Positions 52,038-62,548 are shown, counted from the stretch's first letter. The stretch is DNA of 64,000 nt from Bacillus sp. THAF10 (GCF_009363695.1 NZ_CP045403.1:1158001-1222000); one strand, 5' to 3'. Notes: generated by a model not told the origin, from the sequence alone. A program made the numbers and translations.

Positions 52038-55000
52038 TATTAGACGTTATTCCAAAGCCAGATGGGGCACAATGGACAGACGATCAATGGAAGGCAATAG
52101 TAGCTTCTGGCAGAGATATGCTTGTTGCCGCAGCAGCTGGTTCCGGGAAAACAGCCGTGTTAGTCGAGCGGATTATTACTAAAATGGTAAGTGAGCATGT
52201 GGATGTAGACAGACTTCTTGTTGTAACGTTCACCAATGCATCAGCAGCCGAAATGAGGCACAGAATTGGAGAAGCACTAGAAAAAGAGCTTGAGAAAAAA
52301 CCAGCCTCTTTGCACTTGCGCAGGCAGCTTAGTTTATTAAATCGTGCATCCATCTCTACCATCCATTCCTTTTGTCTGGAGGTAATTAGAAAATATTATT
52401 ACTTAATTGATATCGATCCAGGCTTTCGTATTGCAGATACAACGGAAATTCAATTGCTGCAGGAAGAAGTCTTAGAAATGGTATTTGAAGAGGAGTATGG
52501 ACAAGAGAACGATGCTTTCTTTGACCTTGTTGACCGTTTTACAAGCGACCGAACAGACCATGCCTTACAGGAGTTAGTCCTCAAACTTTATGAATTTTCT
52601 CGTGCAAACGAAGACCCAGAGCAGTGGCTTGAGGATATTGTGACGTTTTATCGGTCAGCAAATGAGGAGAGCATCGATCATTTTCCCTTTATAGAAATGC
52701 TGAAAAATATGATAAAGCTTCAACTTGAAGCTGCTCGTACTCTTTTGGAAAAGGCGAGTGAGCTTACGCTTCGCCCAGGAGGACCTGCTCCGCGTGCAGA
52801 AAATGTAGAACAAGATCTTTCTCAGCTATTCCGGCTGCTGGAAGGGCTAAATCTATCATGGGAGGATTTATACGCTTCCATGCAGGAGTTAGAGTTTCCT
52901 CGAGCAAAAACCTGCCGTGGCGATGAATATGACAAAGATTTGCTGGAAGCGTGGACAAAGGCTCGTAATCAAGCAAAAGACATCGTGAATGGAATAAAGG
53001 AAGAATTTTTCACTAGAAGGCCAGAATCCTTGTTAACGGACTTGGCGGAGCTTGCCCCTGTTATGGACATGTTAGTGAAATTGGTGAAAAAATATGGAAA
53101 CGCCTTTCATTTACTAAAGCAGGAAAAAGGATTGGTCGATTTTTCTGATTTGGAGCATCTATGCTTACGTATTCTTAGGAAGAAAACGGGAGACGGCTGG
53201 ACCCGCTCTGAAGCGGCCCTTCGATATCAGTCTACCTTTAAAGAAGTCATGGTCGATGAATACCAGGATACGAATATGGTGCAAGAAGCAATATTAAAGC
53301 TAGTTACAAAGGATTCAGAAGAGGAAGGAAACATGTTTATGGTTGGGGATGTGAAGCAGTCCATCTATCGTTTCCGATTAGCAGAACCATTCCTTTTCTT
53401 AAGCAAGTATAAAAGGTTTCATTCAGAGGGTTATGAAACAGGATTAAAAATTGATCTAAATCAAAATTTCCGCTCTCGTCCTGAAATTCTTGATGCGACG
53501 AACTTCCTTTTTAAACAAATGATGGGTGAAACAGTTGGGGAAATTGACTATAACGACGATGCGGAGCTTAAATTTGGAGCCTCCTATTACCCTGAGGCCA
53601 GCAACAGAGAAACAGAGCTTCTTTTAATTGATAGAAGTGACTCTCTTTTGAATGAAGAAGATGATGATCAACCAAGTGATGGGGCAGAGACAAACACAGC
53701 TTTTGATAAAACGGAGCTTGAAACAGCACAAGTGGAAGCAAAACTCATCGCAAAAAGGATCAAACAGCTTATTCAAAATGGCTATGAGGTGTATGACAAG
53801 CATCTGAAAGTGATGCGGCCTGTCACTTATCGAGATTTTGTTATTTTAATGCGATCGATGCCATGGGCGCCACAATTTATGGATGAGTTCAAACAACAGG
53901 GTCTTCCCCTTTACGCAAATCTAAGCACAGGTTATTTTGAAGCAACGGAAGTGGCCATACTCTTGTCGTTGCTAAAAATAATTGATAACCCATATCAGGA
54001 TGTTCCGCTTGCTGCCGTTTTACGTTCTCCTATTGTAGGGCTTGATTCCAATGATCTCGCTACGATAAGAATACAACAAAAAAAGGGCACCTATTTTGAA
54101 GCACTTCTGGCCTTTTTAGAGCGACAGCCTGATTCAGTAGAAGAGAGAGAACTCCTTTATAAGGTAAAAGAGTTTTATGAGTTGCTTCAGGCTTGGAGAA
54201 CTCAAGCTAGAGAAGGAGCCTTATCAGAGCTGATCTGGAAAGTCTATCAAGATACACACTTTTATGATTTTGTTGGAGGCATGCCTGGAGGAAAACAGCG
54301 CCAGGCCAACCTACGTGCATTATATGACCGAGCAAGACAATATGAAGCTACCTCATTTCGAGGACTTTTCCGCTTTTTACGCTTCATTGAAAGAATGCAA
54401 GACCGCGGGGAGGACCTTGGAGCAGCAAGAGCCCTTGGAGAACAGGAAGATGTGGTTCGTTTAATGACGATTCACTCAAGCAAGGGGTTAGAGTTTCCAA
54501 TCGTTTTTGTAGCTGGTTTATCCAAGCAATTTAATATGATGGATTTGAGAAAAAGCTACTTAATGGATAAAGAGCTTGGCTTTGGTGCTAGCTTTGTCAA
54601 CCCTAAGCTGAGAATTACGTATCCGACTATTTTACAGCTCGCCATGAAGCATAAAGCAAAAGCACAGCTGATTGCAGAAGAAATGAGGGTGCTTTATGTG
54701 GCGCTGACTCGTGCAAAAGAAAAGCTTTACCTAGTCGGTACTTTAAAGGACGCAGAAAAATCAATGCAAAATTGGAATGAATCTGTTACGCATTCAGACT
54801 GGCTTCTACCAGATTACGTAAGAGCAAATGCAAAGTCCTATATGGACTGGATTGGTCCAGCTCTTATTCGCCATAACGATACAGAGTTACTTCGTGATAA
54901 AGAGCAAACAACAGAGTGTGCTGCTGAAATCACTGCTCATCCTTCAAAATGGAAGGTTACGATGACCAACGTCCACGAGCTTCTAGAAGAGATAGAAGAG

Positions 55001-55804
55001 GATAAAGCAGTGGAAGACGAACAAATTAATAGGCTGAGAAGTGGGTTACCAGTATCGATGCAAAGTCCTCTAAAAGCTCAGGTTGAGTCCCAACTATACT
55101 GGAATTACCCTTATACAAAAGCGAGTCTTCAACGATCAAAACAGTCAGTGTCGGAAATAAAAAGGTTGAGAGAGCAACAAGATCCTTATGCAGAACAGAC
55201 GATGATTCGTAAGGAAAAAAGATTCTTCCTTGACAGACCCGCCTTTTTACAAAAGAAACAGCTATCACCTACAGAGGTGGGGACCGCTATGCATGCTGTC
55301 ATGCAAAATATCAAGCTGAGCTTGGAAGAGGAGATGAACAGGGACCATCTGCAGGCACAGGTCCAAGAGATGGTGCAAAAAGAGTTACTCTCAAAAGAAC
55401 AAGCTGAAGTCATCGATTTTGAAGCAATCCTGTCATTCTTCCACACAAAGATTGGGAGAAAAATGCTTCATGCTAAACAAATTCATAGAGAAATTCCGTT
55501 CAGCTATGCCCTTCAAGGCGATGACATGATGGAAAAGCCTGGAGTTTCGGAGGAAACCGTTTTAATCCAAGGTGTTATTGACTGTTTGATAGAGGATGAA
55601 GAAGGGATCATTTTGATTGATTACAAGACAGATAAAATTAATGAACGCTATTCAAGTATTACAGAAGCAGAACCAATTTTAAAAAGAAGATATCAAGAAC
55701 AGGTTGCCCTGTATGGAAAAGCAGTAGAACATATTTGGAAAAAGCAGCTTTCTGCCAAGTATTTATATTTCTTTGATGGAAATCACCTGATTCAAATGGA
55801 TTAA
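52034..55804 (+). CDS. addA: Helicase-nuclease subunit AddA
   Basis: 1256 residues, UvrD-type superfamily 1 helicase: AAAGSGKTAVLVERI (about 32-46), TFTNASAAEMRHRI, VDEYQDTN, LNQNFRSRPEI, TIHSSKGLEFPIVF, VALTRAKEKLYL. C-terminal nuclease IDYKTDKINERY (about residue 1196). It is the motor and one nuclease of the AddAB complex. GTG start at 52034 after GGAGGAGG, coupled to addB. Confidence 0.96.
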   Translation: MILDVIPKPDGAQWTDDQWKAIVASGRDMLVAAAAGSGKTAVLVERIITKMVSEHVDVDRLLVVTFTNASAAEMRHRIGEALEKELEKKPASLHLRRQLSLLNRASISTIHSFCLEVIRKYYYLIDIDPGFRIADTTEIQLLQEEVLEMVFEEEYGQENDAFFDLVDRFTSDRTDHALQELVLKLYEFSRANEDPEQWLEDIVTFYRSANEESIDHFPFIEMLKNMIKLQLEAARTLLEKASELTLRPGGPAPRAENVEQDLSQLFRLLEGLNLSWEDLYASMQELEFPRAKTCRGDEYDKDLLEAWTKARNQAKDIVNGIKEEFFTRRPESLLTDLAELAPVMDMLVKLVKKYGNAFHLLKQEKGLVDFSDLEHLCLRILRKKTGDGWTRSEAALRYQSTFKEVMVDEYQDTNMVQEAILKLVTKDSEEEGNMFMVGDVKQSIYRFRLAEPFLFLSKYKRFHSEGYETGLKIDLNQNFRSRPEILDATNFLFKQMMGETVGEIDYNDDAELKFGASYYPEASNRETELLLIDRSDSLLNEEDDDQPSDGAETNTAFDKTELETAQVEAKLIAKRIKQLIQNGYEVYDKHLKVMRPVTYRDFVILMRSMPWAPQFMDEFKQQGLPLYANLSTGYFEATEVAILLSLLKIIDNPYQDVPLAAVLRSPIVGLDSNDLATIRIQQKKGTYFEALLAFLERQPDSVEERELLYKVKEFYELLQAWRTQAREGALSELIWKVYQDTHFYDFVGGMPGGKQRQANLRALYDRARQYEATSFRGLFRFLRFIERMQDRGEDLGAARALGEQEDVVRLMTIHSSKGLEFPIVFVAGLSKQFNMMDLRKSYLMDKELGFGASFVNPKLRITYPTILQLAMKHKAKAQLIAEEMRVLYVALTRAKEKLYLVGTLKDAEKSMQNWNESVTHSDWLLPDYVRANAKSYMDWIGPALIRHNDTELLRDKEQTTECAAEITAHPSKWKVTMTNVHELLEEIEEDKAVEDEQINRLRSGLPVSMQSPLKAQVESQLYWNYPYTKASLQRSKQSVSEIKRLREQQDPYAEQTMIRKEKRFFLDRPAFLQKKQLSPTEVGTAMHAVMQNIKLSLEEEMNRDHLQAQVQEMVQKELLSKEQAEVIDFEAILSFFHTKIGRKMLHAKQIHREIPFSYALQGDDMMEKPGVSEETVLIQGVIDCLIEDEEGIILIDYKTDKINERYSSITEAEPILKRRYQEQVALYGKAVEHIWKKQLSAKYLYFFDGNHLIQMD

Positions 55805-55820
55805 AAGGGAGCGAGAATGA

Positions 55821-56999
55821 ATGAGAATCCTTCACACAGCCGACTGGCATTTAGGAAAAACCTTGGAAGGGAGAAGCAGATTAAAAGAGCAAGCGGAGTT
55901 TTTAGACGAGCTATCCCAAATAGTAGATGAGGAAAAAGTGGATGTCATTTTAATGGCTGGAGATGTGTATGATACCGTGAATCCTCCCGCGCAAGCTGAA
56001 GTATTATTCTACGAATCTCTGCAAAAGCTATCGGCTGATGGAAAGCGTCCGATAGCAGTCATTGCAGGAAATCACGATAATCCCGACCGGTTAACCGCTT
56101 CTAAGCCATTAGCAAGCTCCAGACAAATTTCGCTGCTCGGTTATCCAACCACAGATATTCAAACTATTTATGTGCCTCGTACAAGTGAAACGCTGAAGCT
56201 TGCTTCCCTGCCTTATCCATCGGAATCAAGGTTAAACGAAGTGTTAGCAGAGCAGTTTGATGAGAAAGTCATTCGTGATCACTATGATACGAGAATTCGT
56301 GAATTTTTTCATAAAATGTGTGAGCAGTTTTCTGAAAACACCGTGAACATGGGGATGAGTCATTTATTTGTAGCCGGAGGAAGCTCAACTGATTCCGAGC
56401 GCCCGATTGAGGTTGGCGGAGCATTTACTGTAGCAGCGGAAAGCCTGCCGCCTATGGCACAATATGTGGCACTTGGACATCTGCATCGGCCGCAAACATT
56501 AAAGCGTGCCAAAACAGTTGCGAGGTATTCAGGGTCTCCACTTGCATATAGTTTTTCGGAGGCTGGTTACACAAAAAGTGTTTCCATTGTGGATGTGAAG
56601 CCGGGCGAAAAAGCGGAAGTGAAGGAAGTATTTCTTTCTAGCGGAAAACCACTTGTTAGGTGGAAGGCAACAAAAGGCATTCAGCAGGTGTATCAGTGGC
56701 TAGAGGAAAAGAAGGATAAGAATGCTTGGGTCGACCTAGAGCTGCATGTAACGAATGCGCTATCGATGGAAGAGATTCATCAAATAAGAAAGCACCATGA
56801 AGGCATTTTGCATATTCGACCTATTTTTCCCGAAATGGTTGGAGAGACAGCCTATGTAAAAATGGATAGCATTCCGATGGAGGAGCATTTTATCCGTTTT
56901 TATGAAAAGCAATCAGGAGGCGCGAAGCCAGAAGAAAAGCTGATAAACTTATTCCTTTCTTTAATCAAGGATGAAGCAAAAGAGGAGGAGCAAGCATGA
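55821..56999 (+). CDS. sbcD: Nuclease SbcCD subunit D
   Basis: 392 residues. Mre11-type phosphoesterase motifs: DWHLGKTLEG, MAGDVYD, GNHDNPDR, MSHLFVAGG, GHLHRPQ. It is the Mn-dependent nuclease of SbcCD, which cleaves hairpins and protein-blocked ends. It begins 16 bp after addA with GGGAGCGAG upstream; its last codons overlap sbcC by 4 nt, so addBA-sbcDC form one DNA-repair operon. Confidence 0.95.
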   Translation: MRILHTADWHLGKTLEGRSRLKEQAEFLDELSQIVDEEKVDVILMAGDVYDTVNPPAQAEVLFYESLQKLSADGKRPIAVIAGNHDNPDRLTASKPLASSRQISLLGYPTTDIQTIYVPRTSETLKLASLPYPSESRLNEVLAEQFDEKVIRDHYDTRIREFFHKMCEQFSENTVNMGMSHLFVAGGSSTDSERPIEVGGAFTVAAESLPPMAQYVALGHLHRPQTLKRAKTVARYSGSPLAYSFSEAGYTKSVSIVDVKPGEKAEVKEVFLSSGKPLVRWKATKGIQQVYQWLEEKKDKNAWVDLELHVTNALSMEEIHQIRKHHEGILHIRPIFPEMVGETAYVKMDSIPMEEHFIRFYEKQSGGAKPEEKLINLFLSLIKDEAKEEEQA

Positions 57000-59900
57000 A
57001 GCCTATTACGTTAACAGTAGCTGGCTTGCACAGCTTCCGGGAAAAACAAACCATCGACTTCGAAGCGCTTTGTGAAGGAGGAGTTTTTGGTATTTTTGGG
57101 CCAACAGGAAGCGGCAAGTCTTCCATTCTAGATGCCATGACTCTTGCACTCTATGGAAAAGTAGAACGGGCCTCCAATAACACACAAGGGATCATGAACC
57201 ACGCCGAAAATGTCGTAGATGTATCCTATCTGTTTGAGCTAGAAAATGCCAAGGGGAAAAAGCGTTTCAAAGTGGAACGTACCTTTAAAAGAACCGATGA
57301 TATTCGCGTCAAATCAGGAATTTCCCGATTAACTGAAATCAAGGACGAAGAGCATATTGTGCTTGCGGATAAGGCTAATGAAGTGAACGCAAAAATTCAT
57401 GACATCATCGGACTAACAATTGATGACTTTACTAGGGCCGTCGTGTTACCACAAGGGAAGTTTGCCGAGTTTCTCTCCTTAAAAGGAGCGGACAGGAGGC
57501 AGATGCTGCAACGACTTTTCCAATTGGAAAGATTCGGAGATCAATTATCTAGAAAAATAAAAGAAGAGCTACAGGAGAAAACACAAATTATTGGTGAATT
57601 GGAAGCGGAACAGCTAGGACTTGGAGAAGCTTCCAATGAGGCCGTTAAAGTAGCAGAACAAGCCTACGAAGAGATTCAAAGCCTAGTTGTTCAAGCTGAA
57701 AAAACACTTTCTGACATAGAAGCGACGTTTGAAATCAAAAAGAAAATTTGGGAATGGCAGGAGGAGAGAAAGCCTGTTGAAGCCTCGCTTGCCAACCTAA
57801 GACAAGAAGAAAAGGGGATTTTGGAACTAGAAGAAAAGGTTTCGGTAACAGAACAAGCGGAAGCTCTAAAACCATTGCTTGATGACCTAAAAGAGGTAGA
57901 AAAAGCCCTTTCTCAGTGGAAAAAGAAACAAACGGACGATAAGAAAGCACAAACAAGTGCGAAGGAACTTTTTCTTCAAAAAAGTAGGCTTTATGAAGAA
58001 GCCAGAGAGCGAAAGGGAAAGGAGCTGCCACTACTTCTTTCAAAAAAAGAAAAGCTAGAGCGCGCTCTAAAGCTAGAGGAAAGCATTATCCCTCAACAAC
58101 AGAAGCTTTACGATTTGAAGGGGAAAATCAGTGCGGCAATGGAAAAGCACTCCTCGTTTTCTCAAGCTGCGCAAAAAGCAAACGATTTATATGTAAAAGC
58201 AGTAAACAAACAAAAGCTATTAAAAGAAGAACTAGCAACCATTTCAATCACTGAAGAGCAGCTTGAATACCTTCAACAAGCAAATGAACAGAAACAAACG
58301 ATGGTGCAGCTTGAAAAATCTAGTATGGAAACAGGGAATGAGGCTCAAAAGCATTTTGAGAATTTCTCGAAGTTTGATACAGAAATGAATCAAGCGAGAA
58401 TGCAGCTTGAAACAGAGAAGAATAAGCTACTGTCCCTATTCCAAGCAACCGAAAAGTATTATCACCGGTCAGGTGAACTTGCTTTGTCCCTGGATCTGTT
58501 AGAAACAGAACTTGAAAATTATCAAAAAGAAGAACAAAAACAAGCAGATGATCTAAAAGTGCAGCAACTAGCTCTTGAACTTGCAAAATCGTTAGAAGCT
58601 GGAAAAGCATGCCCAGTATGTGGTTCCAAGGAGCATCCGGGACACTCTGGACATGAAGGCTTTCAGGAGGTAGCAACAGCAAAAGAAATGACAAGCTTTC
58701 AACCTCCTTCAATTTCACAACAAAAGCAGGAAAATCTAAAGCTAAAAATCAAGCTGGAACAGATTGCATCCGATCTTTTTAAAGAGCTTGAAGAAAGCCA
58801 TGAACTTCCACAACCAAAGGATGCAGATAAAATAATGGCGGACTGGAAAAAGGAAATGGCTCAGGCATCCGATGCAGTAGAACTTTTGACGGGAAAATTT
58901 GAACAAATTTCAACAGACCAAAAAGGCCTATTGCAAGACATTTTGGAGCTTCAAGAAAAAAAGGAGCTTCTGATGGAAAAAGTAAGAAGCTTGAAAAACA
59001 CAGCTCAGGAAAATGAAAGGCTCTCACAGACATACAAACACGAGTGGCAGAGCTGGAACAAAAAACATGAACAATACTCGTCTCAATGGAAAAAGCAAAG
59101 ACAGCAATGGGATGAGCAGTATCCAGACATTCCTTTTGATCATATGGAAGATGTGTATCACCAAGCAAAGCAAGCCGAAAAACAAAGAACAGATCTACAA
59201 AATAGAATCAATAAAAGCGTGGATTATATTGAAGAACGAGGGAACGAAGTAAAGGAGCATGAAAGCAAAATCGGCATCCTTGAAAGAGAGCTGTATGAGG
59301 CAAAGCTCCTACATGAGCAGCTTCAATCCCGTCTTGATGAAATAGAAAAAGAGATAAATGATCTTGCTGGAGAAACGCGAGTTAGTGAGGAATGGAAAAA
59401 AGTTGAAAACGCGATGAAACAGTTAAATTCTGCAGAATCAAGCTGTTATCAAGACTTTCAATCCTCCCAAGAACAGCTACATCACAGTGAAAAGCAAGCT
59501 TCTCAAAGTGAGAGAATGGTAGAGGAATTTAATCTGCGTGCCCAAAAACTTCATGAAAAATGGAGTTCGACGCTTGAAGACTCCTCCTTTTCTTCCATGG
59601 ATGAGGTGGAGGAAAATATGCTCCAAATCCCTTCTAAGCATAGGTGGAAGCAACAAATTGCGGACTATTGGGATCAAAAGAAAGCAGTGGAAAAAGACTT
59701 GCAGCGCTTAAACAAGCTAATTGGTTCTGATGTTCTTTTAGAGCAAGAGTGGAAGGAGCTGCAACAAAACCTGCAAGATACGAGACAGGAGCTGCGGACA
59801 GCAGTGGAAAAGAAGAGTGCAACAGCTCAGCACCTCTCCTCTGTAAAAGAGAGAAATGCGCGCTTTTTAGCTCTAGAAAAGAAGAAAATAGAAGTGAAAG

Positions 59901-60415
59901 AAGCGCAACAGCTGTTTCAAAAGCTTCAACATGCATTTAGGGGCAATAGCTTTGTAGAATATCTAGCCGAAGAGCAACTTCAACAGATTAGTAGAGAAGC
60001 ATCGGAAAGGCTGGGACAGCTTACCCGTCAACGGTATGCTTTAGAAATGGATTCACAAGGTGGTTTTGTCATCAGAGACGATGCGAATGGTGGAGTTAGA
60101 AGACCTGTTAGCACGCTATCGGGGGGAGAAACATTTTTGACATCCTTAGCTTTAGCCTTAAGCTTATCTGCTCAAATACAGTTAAGAGGAGAGTATCCGT
60201 TGCAATTCTTCTTCCTTGACGAAGGATTTGGTACATTAGATAGTGAATTGTTAGATGCGGTTGTGACTTCCCTAGAAAGGCTTCAATCCAATCATCTTGC
60301 AGTTGGGGTAATCAGTCACGTGCAGGAGCTGCGGGCAAGATTATCGAAGCGGCTAATGGTAACCCCGGCAGAAGCATCAGGAAAAGGGTCTACAGTAAAA
60401 CTGGAAAGCTTATAA
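56996..60415 (+). CDS. sbcC: Nuclease SbcCD subunit C
   Basis: 1139 residues, Rad50/SMC-like. N-terminal Walker A FGPTGSGKSSILDAMTLALYG (about 34-54), about 800 residues of coiled coil, a zinc hook CPVCGSKEHPG near residue 538, and C-terminal signature LSGGETFLTSLALALSLS with Walker B FFLDEGFGTLDSELL. It is the ATPase partner of SbcD, tethering DNA ends. It ends before a strong terminator convergent with gerPF. Confidence 0.95.
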   Translation: MKPITLTVAGLHSFREKQTIDFEALCEGGVFGIFGPTGSGKSSILDAMTLALYGKVERASNNTQGIMNHAENVVDVSYLFELENAKGKKRFKVERTFKRTDDIRVKSGISRLTEIKDEEHIVLADKANEVNAKIHDIIGLTIDDFTRAVVLPQGKFAEFLSLKGADRRQMLQRLFQLERFGDQLSRKIKEELQEKTQIIGELEAEQLGLGEASNEAVKVAEQAYEEIQSLVVQAEKTLSDIEATFEIKKKIWEWQEERKPVEASLANLRQEEKGILELEEKVSVTEQAEALKPLLDDLKEVEKALSQWKKKQTDDKKAQTSAKELFLQKSRLYEEARERKGKELPLLLSKKEKLERALKLEESIIPQQQKLYDLKGKISAAMEKHSSFSQAAQKANDLYVKAVNKQKLLKEELATISITEEQLEYLQQANEQKQTMVQLEKSSMETGNEAQKHFENFSKFDTEMNQARMQLETEKNKLLSLFQATEKYYHRSGELALSLDLLETELENYQKEEQKQADDLKVQQLALELAKSLEAGKACPVCGSKEHPGHSGHEGFQEVATAKEMTSFQPPSISQQKQENLKLKIKLEQIASDLFKELEESHELPQPKDADKIMADWKKEMAQASDAVELLTGKFEQISTDQKGLLQDILELQEKKELLMEKVRSLKNTAQENERLSQTYKHEWQSWNKKHEQYSSQWKKQRQQWDEQYPDIPFDHMEDVYHQAKQAEKQRTDLQNRINKSVDYIEERGNEVKEHESKIGILERELYEAKLLHEQLQSRLDEIEKEINDLAGETRVSEEWKKVENAMKQLNSAESSCYQDFQSSQEQLHHSEKQASQSERMVEEFNLRAQKLHEKWSSTLEDSSFSSMDEVEENMLQIPSKHRWKQQIADYWDQKKAVEKDLQRLNKLIGSDVLLEQEWKELQQNLQDTRQELRTAVEKKSATAQHLSSVKERNARFLALEKKKIEVKEAQQLFQKLQHAFRGNSFVEYLAEEQLQQISREASERLGQLTRQRYALEMDSQGGFVIRDDANGGVRRPVSTLSGGETFLTSLALALSLSAQIQLRGEYPLQFFFLDEGFGTLDSELLDAVVTSLERLQSNHLAVGVISHVQELRARLSKRLMVTPAEASGKGSTVKLESL

Positions 60416-60420
60416 AATAA

Positions 60421-60463
60421 AAGCTGTAAGAAAGGTCATAATGACCTCTCCTACAGCTTTTTT
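60421..60463. terminator. Bidirectional terminator sbcC / gerPF
   Basis: Two-part stem: outer AAGCTGTA / TACAGCTT and inner AGGTCAT / ATGACCT, followed by seven T. Confidence 0.9.
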
Positions 60464-60465
60464 TA

Positions 60466-60684
60466 TCATTTGTTTGCAACAATATCTTGATCACTGAAAT
60501 CAGGATCTAAGGTATTGGTGGCACTCAGTCCATTGTTTGTAATGACAAAATTCCCTGTGTTTAGTGCACCCGAACCTGTAGCGGTTTTTGAGGCCCCTTT
60601 TGGAGAGATATAAAATGTATCCCCAAAGTTGACCACACCGCCACCAACGCTAGTAATAGCAACTGGACCTACGATAGCTGGCAT
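60466..60684 (-). CDS. gerPF: Spore germination protein GerPF
   Basis: 72 residues from ATG 60684 (AAAGGGTG upstream). MPAIVGPVAITSVGGGVVNFGDTFYISP at the N-terminus, the same opening as GerPA, then GSGALNTGNFVITNN. GerP proteins are small spore coat/crust-side proteins that let germinants pass the coat. Last gene of the gerPA-F operon. Confidence 0.92.
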   Translation of the reverse strand: MPAIVGPVAITSVGGGVVNFGDTFYISPKGASKTATGSGALNTGNFVITNNGLSATNTLDPDFSDQDIVANK

Positions 60685-60753
60685 GAAAAACACCCTTTAT
60701 CTTTCAGATAGTAATACTATATGAATATTTTTAAAAAGCGTGAACTTGCTAAA

Positions 60754-61125
60754 TTACAGATTTTCTGGACCTAAAAGCTGACGGACATTTTTTACACGAG
60801 CCTCTGCACATATCGTTTTTGAAGTACCAATCTGTAACAAGGAAGAGGAGGAAACCCCTTTTATCTCGATATGATTTACATTGATTAATGGTTGTTCATT
60901 GATCACATGCATATTCACTTCATTTGATAATGCAGGGATGGGATTTTGTATTGAATAGATTGGGTACTCGGAGAAATTTCCTTCATTCCCAAAAAATTTT
61001 GGGTATTCCCTTTTAACTGCAAAAGCCCTTGATTTTGCATAAATATAACAAGTATCTCCAATGTGAAAATACGAACTAAAGGACAGTGATTGCAAATTAA
61101 TATCATTTACTTTGGAAGTTCTCAT
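60754..61125 (-). CDS. gerPE: Spore germination protein GerPE
   Basis: 123 residues. Begins MRTSKVNDINLQSLSFSSYFHIGDT and has the SSSLLQIGTS motif shared with GerPB and GerPD. Spore coat permeability protein of the gerP operon. Its ATG lies 2 nt after the gerPD stop. Confidence 0.9.
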   Translation of the reverse strand: MRTSKVNDINLQSLSFSSYFHIGDTCYIYAKSRAFAVKREYPKFFGNEGNFSEYPIYSIQNPIPALSNEVNMHVINEQPLINVNHIEIKGVSSSSLLQIGTSKTICAEARVKNVRQLLGPENL

Positions 61126-61127
61126 TT

Positions 61128-61304
61128 TTACTCAACCGTTAGCGGAACAAATGGTCCAATAGTCAGCCCCTCTGGAGGTGTATCAAAGTAGGAAGAAAGG
61201 CAGATGGTTTGTGTGTCCCCGACTATAAATAACGAGGAGGAGGATACCCCTAAGATATCTATATGATCTACTTGTAGATTATGATTGGTCACTTGAAAAT
61301 TCAT
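61128..61304 (-). CDS. gerPD: Spore germination protein GerPD
   Basis: 58 residues: starts MNFQVTNHNLQVDHIDILGV, then SSSSLFIVGDTQTICLSSYF, ending GPFVPLTVE. It has the GerP-type SSSLF/VGD motif. The ATG at 61304 follows the gerPC stop directly and the GGGGG of the gerPC end acts as ribosome binding site. Operon order places it as gerPD. Confidence 0.9.
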   Translation of the reverse strand: MNFQVTNHNLQVDHIDILGVSSSSLFIVGDTQTICLSSYFDTPPEGLTIGPFVPLTVE

Positions 61305-61931
61305 TTAATTTACCCCCTGGTTTTTTGGAAGGTTTTGAATAAATGCGGTAAAGGCATTATCCATGTCACGCTTTAACTGCTTGATGGTTATCTCTTTGAT
61401 TTTGTCTTCTTTATATCCTTTTTCAAGCGCCTCTGCAGTTAACGTGTTTAATGTGTGATTGATTCTGGATGGAAGCTGTTTTCTAACATCCTGAATCATG
61501 AAATCATAATAGTGTTCTTCTAAGTTTTTACCGTTTGTTTGGGCAATCTGCTTTATTTTGCTAGTGCCATTTTTTTCAAGATAAGTTTTCAACTCATTTT
61601 CAATCCCTTGGTAAAGCTTCTGAGGTTGCATTGGTGTAGGAACTTCCAGGTTATTTTGTGTGACTAAAAAATCCTCTATTTCACCTGTTGATCCAGGGGT
61701 TAATCCAATATTTAATGTTCCTTCTAACGTTTCCACCTTTAGCTGATCGAACTTGTATTCAATTTTTTCGATGTTCATACTAGGCTTTTCTCTCAGATGG
61801 ATGATCTCCTGCTGCATAATTCTTACCAGTTCCTCTAATGTGGACATTTGCTGTGACTGCTTTTCGACAATTTCTTGAAGCTGATTTATTCTTTGCTGTG
61901 AATCGTAGACATATTGGTAATTATAATACAT
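61305..61931 (-). CDS. gerPC: Spore germination protein GerPC
   Basis: 208 residues from ATG 61931, preceded by AAAGGTGGTGATCG. The reading frame is open to 61988 but that part has no ribosome binding site. N-terminal coiled coil (RINQLQEIVEKQSQQMSTLEELVRIMQQ is the core) followed by a conserved central and C-terminal part. GerPC is the longest GerP protein and shares no motif with the others. Confidence 0.92.
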   Translation of the reverse strand: MYYNYQYVYDSQQRINQLQEIVEKQSQQMSTLEELVRIMQQEIIHLREKPSMNIEKIEYKFDQLKVETLEGTLNIGLTPGSTGEIEDFLVTQNNLEVPTPMQPQKLYQGIENELKTYLEKNGTSKIKQIAQTNGKNLEEHYYDFMIQDVRKQLPSRINHTLNTLTAEALEKGYKEDKIKEITIKQLKRDMDNAFTAFIQNLPKNQGVN

Positions 61932-62021
61932 TCGATCACCACCTTTCATTCTTTGCGTATCTGCCTGAAAAACACTTCTCTCATACAATATGCAAGATTG
62001 AAAAATGGGTGTATGCCTAGA

Positions 62022-62279
62022 TTAATTTGTGGACCCTTTTAATGGAACAAAAGCTCCTGTCTCCAATGGAACACTGCCTTGTGCTTCTTGGGAGGAAAGT
62101 AAAGCAATTTCTGCACTGCTATCCGGTCCAGGACCGGTAAAATCTCCTGTGTTATAAAGGTTGGAAAGGGACTTAATCATCCCTGCACTTCCAATTTGAA
62201 AAACAGAAGAGTTAGAAATTCCCCCAATTTTCACCTGATGAATAACGATACTCTGATTAATAAAAAAATTGGTTGTCAT
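62022..62279 (-). CDS. gerPB: Spore germination protein GerPB
   Basis: 85 residues, GGAAGGGGG upstream of the ATG at 62279. MTTNFFINQSIVIHQVKIGGISNSSVFQIG and GAFVPLKG mark GerPB. Part of the gerP operon. Confidence 0.92.
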   Translation of the reverse strand: MTTNFFINQSIVIHQVKIGGISNSSVFQIGSAGMIKSLSNLYNTGDFTGPGPDSSAEIALLSSQEAQGSVPLETGAFVPLKGSTN

Positions 62280-62292
62280 GGGATCCCCCTTC

Positions 62293-62514
62293 CTACAAAT
62301 TCAGGGCAATTGGCTGATCTACTGCATCCCCATCGTACGTGTTGGTCTGACTGTTCGTATTGCTAACCGTGATATAGTCTCCTGTATTAAAGCTCCCTGC
62401 TCCTGCAAATGTTTTTGCTGTGCTGGCAAGTGACATTTGAAACACATCGCCAATTTGAAACACTCCAGAGTTACCAATACTATTGACATTTACAGCTCCA
62501 ACGATTGCTGGCAT
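62293..62514 (-). CDS. gerPA: Spore germination protein GerPA
   Basis: 73 residues from ATG 62514 (AAAGGAG upstream); the GTG at 62535 lies before the ribosome binding site. MPAIVGAVNVNSIGNSGVFQIGD is the GerPA/F family opening and GAGSFNTGDYITVSN follows. First gene of the operon, behind a sigma-K promoter. Confidence 0.93.
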   Translation of the reverse strand: MPAIVGAVNVNSIGNSGVFQIGDVFQMSLASTAKTFAGAGSFNTGDYITVSNTNSQTNTYDGDAVDQPIALNL

Positions 62515-62548
62515 ACACGCGAACTCCTTTACCACATCTCTTATGCTT